Shown: positions 27,496 through 36,959 of the stretch, piece by piece
How the letters are laid out: every line of letters begins with the position of its first letter
Numbering within the stretch: the first letter of the stretch is position 1
NCBI RefSeq assembly: GCF_016908515.1
Contig: NZ_JAFBEA010000001.1
Location: 620,001-684,000 of the forward strand
Direction of reading: 5' to 3'
DNA: 64,000 nt
Source of the DNA: Virgibacillus halotolerans
Lineage (GTDB): Bacteria; Bacillota; Bacilli; Bacillales; Amphibacillaceae
Notes under the pieces: generated by a model
Database searches by the model: none
What the model saw: only the letters and a program-made list of their open reading frames with translations
Told to the model about the DNA's origin: nothing
Position numbers and translations under genes: made by a program

Positions 27496-28824
27496 TTAAT
27501 CGATTTGCTTGCCCTTCTCATAAAATTGCTCCATATCTGCTTTAGGAACCAGATCTCCACCTGTGGCCCAGGCAATATGTGTTACTTGTTCACTATTTAT
27601 GTCATGTTGCTTCATATAATTTGTTTGCTTTACCCGATTAGGCCCAGTCAGTCCGGCTGTTGCAGAAGGCTCTAGGTAGATATTTTCACTATCTACAAGT
27701 AAAGTAAGTAAGTTATACAAAGTGTTATCCTCTACCGTATAGATACCACTGATTAAATGTTCACTGATCGATGTTGCAAAACTTGATGGTCGACCAACTG
27801 CTAAGCCATCTGCATCTGTATGATTATCAATGCCAAAGTCTTGCACACTTACTTTTTCTTTTTCGCCTGTCAGCAACCCAATTAAAAGGGCTGGTGAATG
27901 TGTTGGCTCAACAAAGAAGCAATGTACATGGTCACCAAATATTTGTTTTAAGCCAAATGCAATACCACCCGGCGCACCACCTACTCCGCATGGTAAATAC
28001 ACAAATAATGGGTGTTCTTTATCCACTTTTATCTGCTTTTCTTGGAGTTGTTTTTGCAGGCGAAGTGCAGCAACACTATAGCCTAAAAATAGATGCTTGG
28101 AATCCTCATCGTCTACAAAATACCCCATAGGATCAGCAATTGTCTTTTGTCTGCCCTCACGTATCGCCTCACTAAAATCTCCAGCAATTTCATAGACTGT
28201 TACTCCCTTGGAACGGAGTAAATCCTTTTTCCATTGCTTGGCATCTGCAGACATATAAACGGATACCTTAAATCCTAACTTTGCACTCATTATTCCAATG
28301 CTTAATCCAAGATTCCCTGTGGATGCTACCCCTATTGTGGATTGCTGAAATAGTTCTTTCATTGGTTCACTGGAGAATATCTCATAATTCGATTCTTTGT
28401 TAATGAGACCTGCCTTCATTGCCAATGCTTCAGCATGCTGTAAAACCTCATAAATGCCCCCTCTTGCTTTGATAGAGCCTGCAATCGGTAGCTGGTTATC
28501 ACATTTTAGATATAACGCACCATCAATGGCTAATGCAGCTTTTTGCTCCAATTCTGTTTTCATCGTAGCAATCTCTTTCAGTGGGGATTCAATCACCCCA
28601 TTCGTAGACTTTGTTTCTGGAAATTCCTTTTTAAAAAACGGAATGAAACGTTCCCATAAACTTTCAGCCTCTTCCATATCACGTTTAGACACCGGCAATG
28701 GTGGCGAATCTGTCATACATTTCAAATTAGAATTCAACCAAAACACAGGACCCAAATCAATAATATCCGTTAATAATGGATATTTACTTTTCCATATATT
28801 TAAATCCCTTTCTGAAAATACCAT
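27496..28824 (-). CDS. dsdA: D-serine ammonia-lyase
   Basis: PLP enzyme converting D-serine to pyruvate and ammonia. 442 residues, full length. The PLP lysine is in IAGSIKARGGIYEVL; the phosphate-binding loop is in YLPCGVGGAPGGIAFG; VASTGNLGLSIGIM and EPSATAGLTGP are family signatures. It follows ykqA by six bases, so the two are probably one transcript. No dsdC regulator or dsdX transporter is nearby. Confidence 0.95.
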   Translation of the reverse strand: MVFSERDLNIWKSKYPLLTDIIDLGPVFWLNSNLKCMTDSPPLPVSKRDMEEAESLWERFIPFFKKEFPETKSTNGVIESPLKEIATMKTELEQKAALAIDGALYLKCDNQLPIAGSIKARGGIYEVLQHAEALAMKAGLINKESNYEIFSSEPMKELFQQSTIGVASTGNLGLSIGIMSAKLGFKVSVYMSADAKQWKKDLLRSKGVTVYEIAGDFSEAIREGRQKTIADPMGYFVDDEDSKHLFLGYSVAALRLQKQLQEKQIKVDKEHPLFVYLPCGVGGAPGGIAFGLKQIFGDHVHCFFVEPTHSPALLIGLLTGEKEKVSVQDFGIDNHTDADGLAVGRPSSFATSISEHLISGIYTVEDNTLYNLLTLLVDSENIYLEPSATAGLTGPNRVKQTNYMKQHDINSEQVTHIAWATGGDLVPKADMEQFYEKGKQID

Positions 28825-28830
28825 GTTAAC

Positions 28831-29682
28831 CTACCTTTCTACACACAACTTATTCATACGTGAAGTTATATTTTCTAAATAATCCTTACCCAAAATTCCT
28901 GTTCCGCCCCGTATGATTTCTGTCTTATATAATACGGATGGTGGTGTCTCCGGGTTTTTATCTATCACAATAAATGTTAACACTTCTGTCCTATGCCCAT
29001 CAATTATAACAGTTACCACAGCTGGACGATAACTATTTGTAAACACACCTTCACGCTTGTATAAATAATCGATTGCCTGATTAGGCACTTGATAAACCTT
29101 TCCTTCTACATGTTCGTGTTCAGCTTCTACGATGTCTGCTTTTCCACCATCTGCTGTACTGTGGGAAAATCGCAAACCGTGTTCTTCTAATAATCCCATA
29201 CCCTTCAAATCGAGAAAGTAATGATCAACGTTGGCTTTTTTGAACCGTTCATCATCCATACAGGAACCATATGCATAATAGAGAAGCTTGTCTTTTTGTA
29301 AATAGTTATATACTTTCCAATCGCCAAATGCGATTTTATTTGTAGCCTTGAATGAGGAACGTCCGTTTATATAGGTAATCGCTTTGATAGACTCGCCCTT
29401 ATCATTATAAACATCAAGTGTTATTCGTTCATACAAATTATTTGTACCGTTCATTTGATAGCCTTCCAGTTCATCGATCGATGCTAGAACCGAGGATGAC
29501 ACTTCATAAACTTCTCCAATTACCTTTTCAATATCATGCGATTTCATTACTGGATACCCACAATCTGTATCGAATAATTCACCATGTACCCAAGTCTGCT
29601 TCAATAAGCAACTAGCGTTTTGTAAAAAGTGATGATTAGATTCCCCATCTCGCAATGTGCCGTATACAAAGATTTTTGGCAT
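28831..29682 (-). CDS. ykqA: Two-domain gamma-glutamylcyclotransferase-like protein (YkqA)
   Basis: 283 residues with two GGCT-like folds. The first (about 1-120) starts MPKIFVYGTLRDGESNHHF and has the Glu in SIDELEGYQ; the second (about 130-270) starts YYAYGSCMDDERFKKANVDH. B. subtilis YkqA has the same double arrangement. Probably acts on gamma-glutamyl peptides or amines; the substrate is unknown. Co-transcribed with dsdA. Confidence 0.85.
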   Translation of the reverse strand: MPKIFVYGTLRDGESNHHFLQNASCLLKQTWVHGELFDTDCGYPVMKSHDIEKVIGEVYEVSSSVLASIDELEGYQMNGTNNLYERITLDVYNDKGESIKAITYINGRSSFKATNKIAFGDWKVYNYLQKDKLLYYAYGSCMDDERFKKANVDHYFLDLKGMGLLEEHGLRFSHSTADGGKADIVEAEHEHVEGKVYQVPNQAIDYLYKREGVFTNSYRPAVVTVIIDGHRTEVLTFIVIDKNPETPPSVLYKTEIIRGGTGILGKDYLENITSRMNKLCVER

Positions 29683-29762
29683 CTAAATTCCCCCTTTGAA
29701 AACTTGTTTATACAGTTTACGTTAAAAATACAATCAAATAAACTGTTTATCCCCGACGATTC

Positions 29763-29796
29763 AATATACCCCCTCCTAACATCAAGATACCCCCAC
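29763..29796. promoter_or_regulatory. Two GGGGGTAT-type half-sites
   Basis: AATATACCCCC (29763-29773) and AGATACCCCCAC (29785-29796), both in the same orientation (GGGGGTAT on the minus strand), upstream of ykqA. They share the motif of the palindrome at 29841-29868. Confidence 0.45.
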
Positions 29797-29840
29797 GTTG
29801 TATAAAAAACAAAATACATCACCGCTTAAATATATTGTTT

Positions 29841-29868
29841 AATATACACCCGAGGTAGGGGGTATATT
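29841..29868. promoter_or_regulatory. G-tract palindromic operator (CsoR/CstR-like)
   Basis: Arms AATATACACCC and GGGGGTATATT (11 bp, one mismatch) around GAGGTA. G/C-tract centre with A/T flanks resembles operators of the CsoR/RcnR/CstR repressor family. No matching regulator or target gene is seen nearby. Confidence 0.5.
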
Positions 29869-29909
29869 AAAGACGTTCGTTATAAAGAATGAGTTTGCAC
29901 CTTGTGAAA

Positions 29910-29930
29910 ATTACCCCCTGGGAGGTATTA
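29910..29930. promoter_or_regulatory. Second G-tract palindrome
   Basis: TACCCCCTGGGAGGTA, a compact imperfect palindrome of the same type, 41 nt beyond the first. Confidence 0.4.
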
Positions 29931-29984
29931 TTTTGATGTAATTATAGTATTTATCCTCCCCTCGCTTCAGAGGCATTCAACAAT

Positions 29985-30017
29985 CAAAAAAGCTGTCACA
30001 CTTTTTAGTGTAACAGC
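29985..30017 (-). terminator. Terminator of dynA-ypcP operon
   Basis: Minus strand stem GCTGTTACACT / AGTGTGACAGC (one G-T pair) followed by six Ts, 9 nt after the ypcP stop. Confidence 0.88.
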
Positions 30018-30025
30018 AAAAGAAC

Positions 30026-30889
30026 TTACAATAATTTAGCTAGATTTTTAAATTCCAGTTCCGTAAACTTTTCCTCGACACGTGTTTTATCAAACGCCCA
30101 TATGGCACTGTCTAAATGACAACTAATAGGTACATCACACTTTATCTCAGCAAGTTCCCGTGATAAGTGCAGCATGTCCATATTATTTTTTATTTTTGTT
30201 TGAACGCCCTTCGGTAATTGATCCATATTTTCTAACAGTTTATCTATCGTTTCATGTTCCTGCAAAAGTTTCGTAGCCGTCTTTTCCCCGATTCCTTTAA
30301 CACCAGGATAATTATCTGCCGAATCTCCCATTAATCCTTTTAAATCTACTATTTGATTTGGGTATATACCTTTTTTATCATAAAAGTTCTCCTGATTGAA
30401 AACTTCATAATTACCCTGCCCTTTGCGCATAATAGCGACCTGTATACCATCATCGACAAGTTGTAGTATATCCTGATCACCTGTCAAAATAATTACATCA
30501 TCATCCACACCATACAATTTTGCTAAGGTTCCAATACAATCATCTGCCTCAAAGTTTTCTAATCCGATATTTGGCATATTAAAGGACGCTACTACCTCTT
30601 TAATTAGTTCAAATTGGGGAACAAGTTCTTCAGGTGGTGCAGGACGGTTCGCTTTATACCCATCATATAAATCGGTTCGGAATGTTTTACTTCCCATATC
30701 CCAGCAGCAAATAACATGTGTTGGGTTAAATGTATCTACGGCATCCAAAAAGTAACGCATAAATTGATAAACACCATTCGTTGGCATACCTTTCGTTGTT
30801 TTCATATAATTACCCCGGAATGAGGTAGCAAAGAATCCTCGGAACAGCAAAGCCATTCCATCTACTAATAATACACGTTGTTTCTCCAT
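30026..30889 (-). CDS. ypcP: 5'-3' exonuclease YpcP
   Basis: 287-residue homologue of the 5' nuclease domain of DNA polymerase I, used to remove RNA primers and flaps. Metal-binding Asp/Glu clusters are present: LLVDGMALLFRGFFA, NFEADDCIGTLAKLYG, ILTGDQDILQLVDDG and GLMGDSADNYPGVKGIGEKTA, the last including the helix-hairpin-helix. It follows dynA by three bases, the same pair as in B. subtilis. Confidence 0.95.
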   Translation of the reverse strand: MEKQRVLLVDGMALLFRGFFATSFRGNYMKTTKGMPTNGVYQFMRYFLDAVDTFNPTHVICCWDMGSKTFRTDLYDGYKANRPAPPEELVPQFELIKEVVASFNMPNIGLENFEADDCIGTLAKLYGVDDDVIILTGDQDILQLVDDGIQVAIMRKGQGNYEVFNQENFYDKKGIYPNQIVDLKGLMGDSADNYPGVKGIGEKTATKLLQEHETIDKLLENMDQLPKGVQTKIKNNMDMLHLSRELAEIKCDVPISCHLDSAIWAFDKTRVEEKFTELEFKNLAKLL

Positions 30890-30892
30890 CCC

Positions 30893-33800
30893 TTACATAT
30901 CCTCCTTGGCATACTGATTTAAAATCGCCTCTAATTTACCTTGCTTGTTAACTAATGTTGTCATATCTACAGGTGAGGATAGCATTTCTAAATAATCATC
31001 CATATGCTTCTCCACATATTGCGTTATATTCGACTTAACGATGTTAGCAATCTCATCCCATTGGATGCGATATGACTCATTCATTATTTTAGAATTATTT
31101 TCTACATATTGTTTGGCGAATGGTTGTAAGCGATCATAAATAGCTTCTTTCATTCGTTCCTTTTCGTTTTTCTCAAAGAAAGCCTTTGTTCCTTTAAATA
31201 GTGAAATAGCCTTATCAAATTCCGTTAGATCCACCTGTTGAAAAGCCTTATCATATTCTGGCGTTTCGATAGGCATAGCTTCAAAGTTTGGTAATGCCAA
31301 GGTATTATCGATCTGTGTACTCATTTCCGCTAAAACTTTATAAAATTCAGCTGCCTGTGATTGAATATATGATTCAACTCGTAGGGAAACAGCTTGTATC
31401 TCTTGATGTAATTCAAATCCAGCATAATCAATCAGATCCTGTGCACTGTTTCTTAATTGTTCATGGGCTTTCCGACCGGATTCTGTAATGGTTGTTGGGT
31501 TAAAGTACTCCTTGAACATATCATGAAAACGAATGGACAACCTTTCCAGTACATAGAACAGTTGTTTTGCCACTTTTTGTTGAATTTGATCAGCATAGAC
31601 CCCTATTTGCACGTCAGAAATTTCCTGTATTAGCTGTGCTTTTTTATTTAATAAATCGTTCTGCTGGGCGGCTTTTTCTTGTTCATCCAAATGCAATGAT
31701 TCCGTGTAATGTTTCATTGTATCGTATCCCCGATTGATATCCCACAATGTGGATTGAATGGTAAGTGCAGATAAGTCATTATAAATAAATTGATAAAAGT
31801 CTGTCTCAAAATGCTGCATTTGCTCATTTAGGTTATGCTGCGCTAGTTTATTTTGTAAAGATTGTTTACTGGATACCGGGTAAAGCCGTGGAAAACGAAT
31901 ACCTAGTTGAATCAATTGCTCCTGCACATAATTGGTCACCAGTAGGAGTTCTTCATCGTCTGTCGCTAAATCTGCCGCATTAATCATGAAAAACATTTTA
32001 TCTAATTCGAATGATTCTTTTACGCGCCCTAGCTGCATCAAAAAGTCTTTATCGGCACGTGACAGCGCATGGTTATAGTAAGTAACATAAAGGATCGCAT
32101 CCGCATGTTTTATATAGTCAAAAGCCACATTTGTATGCCTGGCATTTACAGAATCTGCTCCTGGTGTGTCCACTAATGTAATCCCATGCTTGGTAATCGG
32201 ACAATCATAGTATAAATCAATCGATTCAACGAAACTCGCCTTCGTCTCATCGGAAACATAGGCAGCAAAATCTTCCAGCGAGAGATTTACGGTCTTTCCA
32301 ATATAATGCTCGTTTCCGGGAAAGCCTGTAATCATTGCCTGTAAATAGGCTTGATACATATTATTTAATCGCGGATCGTGTTGTAGATTATTAGCTTGTA
32401 TCCATTGCAATAGCTCAGACAAACTACTTTCCTTTGGCGAGAACTTTTTTGTAATTAACAGTAAATCATTTTTTAACGTATTATGATCTTTCAAGTTCAC
32501 TACGACGGTACCATGTTTGTAGGATTCTGTAACTGGTCGGATTCGATTAACAGTAGCAGTAGTTGGGTTAGGAGAAACAGGTAATACGCGCTCCCCAAGT
32601 AATGCATTTGCAAACGATGACTTTCCCGCACTGAAAGCACCAAATAAAGCGATCGTATAAGCACGATTTTCCAAACTGAACTGTTTTTCCTTTAAATCAT
32701 TTATAATTGCCTGGAATCCTGGTAAATCATGTATGGCATCCATTGTTTGCGAAACACTTTTCAATACATCTTCCGCTGACTGTGTCTGCTTCACCGGCGC
32801 TTTTTCAGTTGTTTTAGTTTCGTGATCAGTCAATTGAATATCTAGATCGTTAAGCGTTTTTTGTTCATCTGCTTGTACAATCAGTTGTTCCTTATCTGCT
32901 ATTCTATCTTTGAGCGTTTGCCAAACCACTTGATCTGGCACTGGCGCAGTCATTTGATTGGTAAGCAGTTTTATTTTCTCATCTAATTGTGCTTGAAGTG
33001 TATTGCGTTCATTGACGTTCGCCTGCGCCTTTTTTAGTTCTTCCAATTCTGTTTCGTATGATTTTATTTTGTCTCTGTTCTTGGTCTGAATTGCCTGTTC
33101 CACTACTCCCCAAAAAGAGCGTGCCTTTTTTCTAAACTTGCTTTTAATGTCTGCAGCCAATTCATTTGTATAATTTAATAAGTAGTCCCCATTGATTTTG
33201 GCGCCTGGTTTGAGCACTTTAAAGAGATCATCTTTTGTATAAGAAATGGTTATTTCCTGTCTTATTCGCTCCCGCAATGTTGGATCCAATAAGTCATATT
33301 GCTTTAATAGCTGATTAAACTTGTCGTGTAACTTCCACTGTACAGCTGCTTCTATATTTTTCCGTAGCGGTGTTAAAAAAGCAGATAATCTGGCATCCTG
33401 TTCCTGTAATGTTTTTTTCTTTGATGCAAATAAGCCTACCTTGAAATCACTTTGCTGTGAGGCAAGAAATGCTTCTGCCTTGTCTCGTAAATCCGAGGGC
33501 ATCAAATAAGCATTTTTGAGTGTATGATTTAAATCTCTCTGAAAATCCTCCTTTAAAGATAGTCTCTCATTTTCTATATCTATTAATTTTTGTTCAAGCT
33601 CACTTACACTTGATACCTGTTTTTCCGTTTCCTGCTCATTTTCCGTATAACCTGCCATTTTATCTTCGTATTTTGTTTTTAAAAAGTATTTGTGAACATC
33701 AACTACTTGTTTTACGGCATGATCAATATTAAGATACGCTTCCTTGTCGCTACGCATGATAGAAAACAATTTATCTTTTATCTCACTAAACTGACTATGC

Positions 33801-34546
33801 TTGGCGTCATTATCAAGTAGGGAAGCATAATAGATATACTTAGGGGTTATTTTCCATTGCTCAAAGGTTTGTTTAACGCTCCTGTCAAACGCTTCAAAGG
33901 CAATTTCTGTTTCATCATGTTTATCAACCTGGTTGATAATGACATAGAATGGAATCTTTTTCTCCTGTAGCATTTGAAGAAATCGTAAATTAACCTCTGA
34001 TTGAACATGATTATAATCCATTACATAAAACAACACGTCTACAAGATGCAATGATGCTTCAGTCATTAAACGATCCGCATCATCTGCGGCATCAATACCT
34101 GGTGTATCCATGATAGCCACACCATCAGGAAGAATCTTCTTTGCTGTACTGATTTCCAGCTTTTTTATCGAATCTTTATCTTTAGAGTACGATTTTATCA
34201 TTTCCATATCATATGGTTCTTTATATTCTATCGGATGCCCATGATGAAAGTAAACACGAGCCAGCCCTTCACCTGTTGTGATTTTCACAACGTTAGCGCT
34301 CGTCGGGATTGGGCTTTTTGGTAAGATTTCTTCACCTAGAATCGCGTTAATCATTGAAGATTTTCCAGCAGAAAAATGACCAGCAAAACTGATCATTAAT
34401 TCTTTTCTTTTCAGTTTTTCATATAATTCTTCCATTTTCGCTGCATTAATTTCATCATGATTATTTTGGATGACTTCATAGAGAGCTACAATGTGCTCAA
34501 GATCCGTTTGTAAATGTGTTCTTTCTTTTACCATCAAGGTGTTCAT
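30893..34546 (-). CDS. dynA: Bacterial dynamin-like protein DynA (two fused units)
   Basis: About 1217 residues with two dynamin GTPase units in one chain. Unit 1 has P-loop AGHFSAGKSSMINAILG, switch DTPGIDAADD and NQVDKHD; unit 2 has GAFSAGKSSFANALLG and DTPGADSVNARHTN with MINAADLA. Long helical stalk regions lie between and after. In B. subtilis DynA tethers and fuses membranes after phage or antibiotic damage. Start uncertain: a TATAAT at about 34579 makes the upstream codons untranslated, but ATG 34546, TTG 34537 and ATG 34534 all have imperfect spacing from GAAAGGA. First gene of an operon with ypcP. Confidence 0.93.
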   Translation of the reverse strand: MNTLMVKERTHLQTDLEHIVALYEVIQNNHDEINAAKMEELYEKLKRKELMISFAGHFSAGKSSMINAILGEEILPKSPIPTSANVVKITTGEGLARVYFHHGHPIEYKEPYDMEMIKSYSKDKDSIKKLEISTAKKILPDGVAIMDTPGIDAADDADRLMTEASLHLVDVLFYVMDYNHVQSEVNLRFLQMLQEKKIPFYVIINQVDKHDETEIAFEAFDRSVKQTFEQWKITPKYIYYASLLDNDAKHSQFSEIKDKLFSIMRSDKEAYLNIDHAVKQVVDVHKYFLKTKYEDKMAGYTENEQETEKQVSSVSELEQKLIDIENERLSLKEDFQRDLNHTLKNAYLMPSDLRDKAEAFLASQQSDFKVGLFASKKKTLQEQDARLSAFLTPLRKNIEAAVQWKLHDKFNQLLKQYDLLDPTLRERIRQEITISYTKDDLFKVLKPGAKINGDYLLNYTNELAADIKSKFRKKARSFWGVVEQAIQTKNRDKIKSYETELEELKKAQANVNERNTLQAQLDEKIKLLTNQMTAPVPDQVVWQTLKDRIADKEQLIVQADEQKTLNDLDIQLTDHETKTTEKAPVKQTQSAEDVLKSVSQTMDAIHDLPGFQAIINDLKEKQFSLENRAYTIALFGAFSAGKSSFANALLGERVLPVSPNPTTATVNRIRPVTESYKHGTVVVNLKDHNTLKNDLLLITKKFSPKESSLSELLQWIQANNLQHDPRLNNMYQAYLQAMITGFPGNEHYIGKTVNLSLEDFAAYVSDETKASFVESIDLYYDCPITKHGITLVDTPGADSVNARHTNVAFDYIKHADAILYVTYYNHALSRADKDFLMQLGRVKESFELDKMFFMINAADLATDDEELLLVTNYVQEQLIQLGIRFPRLYPVSSKQSLQNKLAQHNLNEQMQHFETDFYQFIYNDLSALTIQSTLWDINRGYDTMKHYTESLHLDEQEKAAQQNDLLNKKAQLIQEISDVQIGVYADQIQQKVAKQLFYVLERLSIRFHDMFKEYFNPTTITESGRKAHEQLRNSAQDLIDYAGFELHQEIQAVSLRVESYIQSQAAEFYKVLAEMSTQIDNTLALPNFEAMPIETPEYDKAFQQVDLTEFDKAISLFKGTKAFFEKNEKERMKEAIYDRLQPFAKQYVENNSKIMNESYRIQWDEIANIVKSNITQYVEKHMDDYLEMLSSPVDMTTLVNKQGKLEAILNQYAKEDM

Positions 34547-34637
34547 GTCCTTTCTCATATGCCAATAATTAGTTTCTATTATACGTAATTTCACACAGTA
34601 TTTCTAGCTAATATATGAGAAGGCATACTTTCATCGA

Positions 34638-35120
34638 TTATTTATCGTTTTCTTCTTCTAATTCCACAATTAACCTTGTTGTTATAAAGTCTAATAAATC
34701 ACCACGGCTGATGACACCGACCACTTTATCCTCATTTGTTATGACGGGGATCTTTTTAAAATGATACTGCGATAAGATTGTTAGTGCAGCTTCAATATTA
34801 TCGTCCGGATGAACGGCCTGGATATTTTTCTTCCGCATGATTTCTTTTACCGGGTGGCTGATGGAATAACCAAGCTTTTGTTGCAGATTCTCTCTTTCAT
34901 TCACCAAGATAAGTGAAAACATATCATATACCGTTCGAGCACTAGGCTGCAAGAAACGAATAACGTCACCATCACTGATCATACCTTGTAATTTATTATC
35001 AGAATCAACTACCGGTACACCACCAATTTTATGATCAACCAATGTTTTTAATAAATCTTTTACCGTTGTATCTTTCTTCACACTAATAACATCTTCAATC
35101 ATAAAGTCTTTAATTTTCAT
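34638..35120 (-). CDS. CBS domain pair protein
   Basis: 160 residues made of two CBS motifs: the first MKIKDFMIEDVISVKKDTTV to about residue 60, the second from VKEIMRKKNIQAV to about 145, with a linker between and an acidic end. CBS pairs bind adenine nucleotides and sense energy state. No fused catalytic domain. GGAGGTAGTATACA precedes the ATG. It stands alone after dynA with about 40 nt of gap. Confidence 0.88.
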   Translation of the reverse strand: MKIKDFMIEDVISVKKDTTVKDLLKTLVDHKIGGVPVVDSDNKLQGMISDGDVIRFLQPSARTVYDMFSLILVNERENLQQKLGYSISHPVKEIMRKKNIQAVHPDDNIEAALTILSQYHFKKIPVITNEDKVVGVISRGDLLDFITTRLIVELEEENDK

Positions 35121-35373
35121 TGTATACTACCTCCATTTTTTAGGAAAAATCATGGATACGGATATTAACTTTGTAACTAGCGCTCTTAAAGCGAATGGAA
35201 TGATGGGAGATATTCATTCATTTACAATCATCACCATCAATTTGTAACCCTATACTTTTACTTATATTTATATGATTTGATCTACTTATACGATAACACT
35301 AATCAGGAAAAAAATGAATTAATCCCTTCTTAGTTTACATAATAATATTATTGAACCCTTGGATGAAAGATTA
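35121..35373. other. Gene-free stretch
   Basis: AT-rich; should contain the CBS gene promoter on the minus strand. No ORF with a ribosome site, no repeat. Confidence 0.4.
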
Positions 35374-35403
35374 GAAAAAGCTTTGGCGATTAGACCAAAG
35401 CTT
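35374..35403 (-). terminator. Terminator of the acyl-CoA operon
   Basis: Stem AAGCTTTGG / CCAAAGCTT with five Ts on the minus strand, 10 nt after the carboxyltransferase stop. Confidence 0.85.
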
Positions 35404-35412
35404 CTCGATTCT

Positions 35413-36942
35413 TTATACAGGATATACACCATGTTTTCTTTCCGTGAACGTTATATTTTTCGCTTCGTAGATAGAAAAACGGCGTACTAACTCATTTCTT
35501 AGTTTTTCTGGTTCAACCACAGCATCGATGACCATTTCAGATGCCAATCGATAGATATCGATATCGTCCTTATATTCATCCTGCATTTTTTTAATGAATG
35601 CGGGCCGTTCTTCTTCAGGTAATTCGGCTATTTTGTTCGCATACACAGCATTCACTGCTGCTTCAGGTCCCATTACAGCAATTTGTGCCATTGGCAAGGC
35701 TAGACAGCAGTCTGGTTCAAATGCAGGACCTGCCATTGCGTATAAACCAGCGCCATATGCCTTTCTGACAATTACTGAAATCTTAGGAACTGTCGCTTCA
35801 CTCATTGCCGCAAGCATTTTTGCACCATGGCGAATAATTCCGGCTCTTTCTACCTTTGTACCAATCATAAAGCCTGGAACATCAACTAAGAATAGCAATG
35901 GGATATTAAATGCGTCACACAGCTGAATGAATTTGGCTGCTTTATCCGCTGAATCTGGAAAGAGAACGCCACCCTTCATTCTTGGTTGATTCGCGATAAT
36001 ACCGACTGATTTACCGTTCAACCTAGCTAATCCAGTAATTAATTCAGGTGCGAATTTCTTCTTTACCTCACAAAAACTATCCTCATCAATTAGCTTTTTA
36101 ATGAGATCATGCATATTAAATGCAGCATTTTGGTTCTCCGGGATTAATTCCGTAATGGTTTTCTCTATAGATTTGATTTCCTTTGGATCAACTGTTTGTG
36201 GCTTTTCCCGAAAGTTGGCCGGGAAGTAGCTCAAATACTTTTGTATATAGGTTATTGCCGCTTCTTCCGTCTTGACCAATACATCTCCACAGCCAGAGAC
36301 AGAACAATGCATATTGGCCCCACCCATTTCCTCGAGACTCACTTTTTCACCAATTACTTTTTCTGCCATTCTGGGTGAACCTAAGTACATCGAGGCGTTC
36401 CCGTCTACCATAATGACAATGTCGCAAAATGCCGGGATATAAGCACCACCAGCTGCTGATGGACCAAATAATAAGCAGACTTGCGGCACTCTACCAGATA
36501 ACTTGATTTGGTTATGGAAAATCCTTCCCGCACCACGACGGCCTGGAAACATTTCAATTTGATCGGTAATCCTTGCGCCAGCAGAATCTACCAAATATAG
36601 CATTGGTATTTCTAACTTTTCTGCGGTTTCCTGAATACGGATAATTTTTTCCACCGTTCGTTTTCCCCATGATCCAGCCTTAACAGTCGAGTCATTGGCC
36701 ATCACGCAAACAGATTGCCCGTTGATCTTTCCAATTCCGGTCACCACACCATCCGAAGGTAACGCATCATCCAAGCAATTGGCAAAAAATGCATCCTCTA
36801 TATTCATGCCATCATCAAATAATAATTCTAATCGTTTTCTAACAAACAACTTCCCTTTTTCTTCGTTCTTTCGATGGTATTTTTCTTGCCCGCCTTTTTC
36901 TATTCCTTCTATTCTTTCTTGTAGTGTTTCAACATATGACAT
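35413..36942 (-). CDS. Acyl-CoA carboxylase carboxyltransferase subunit (YngE/MccB-like)
   Basis: 509-residue biotin-dependent carboxyltransferase. Two crotonase-like halves: the N-terminal one has FGPSAAGGAYIPAFCDI and the C-terminal one VPGFMIGTKVERAGIIRHGA and RKAYGAGLYAMAGPAFEPD. Gene context (acyl-CoA dehydrogenase, biotin carboxylase, separate biotin carrier, enoyl-CoA hydratase) matches the B. subtilis yngJ-yngE locus, so methylcrotonyl-CoA from leucine is the likely substrate; propionyl-CoA is possible. Last gene of the operon. Confidence 0.88.
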   Translation of the reverse strand: MSYVETLQERIEGIEKGGQEKYHRKNEEKGKLFVRKRLELLFDDGMNIEDAFFANCLDDALPSDGVVTGIGKINGQSVCVMANDSTVKAGSWGKRTVEKIIRIQETAEKLEIPMLYLVDSAGARITDQIEMFPGRRGAGRIFHNQIKLSGRVPQVCLLFGPSAAGGAYIPAFCDIVIMVDGNASMYLGSPRMAEKVIGEKVSLEEMGGANMHCSVSGCGDVLVKTEEAAITYIQKYLSYFPANFREKPQTVDPKEIKSIEKTITELIPENQNAAFNMHDLIKKLIDEDSFCEVKKKFAPELITGLARLNGKSVGIIANQPRMKGGVLFPDSADKAAKFIQLCDAFNIPLLFLVDVPGFMIGTKVERAGIIRHGAKMLAAMSEATVPKISVIVRKAYGAGLYAMAGPAFEPDCCLALPMAQIAVMGPEAAVNAVYANKIAELPEEERPAFIKKMQDEYKDDIDIYRLASEMVIDAVVEPEKLRNELVRRFSIYEAKNITFTERKHGVYPV

Positions 36943-36959
36943 GAGATAGCCTCCTACGA

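Noticed and set aside
29601-29822. 73-codon ORF crossing the ykqA start
   Set aside because: Overlaps ykqA and the G-tract operator region; wording is not protein-like and no ribosome site fits.
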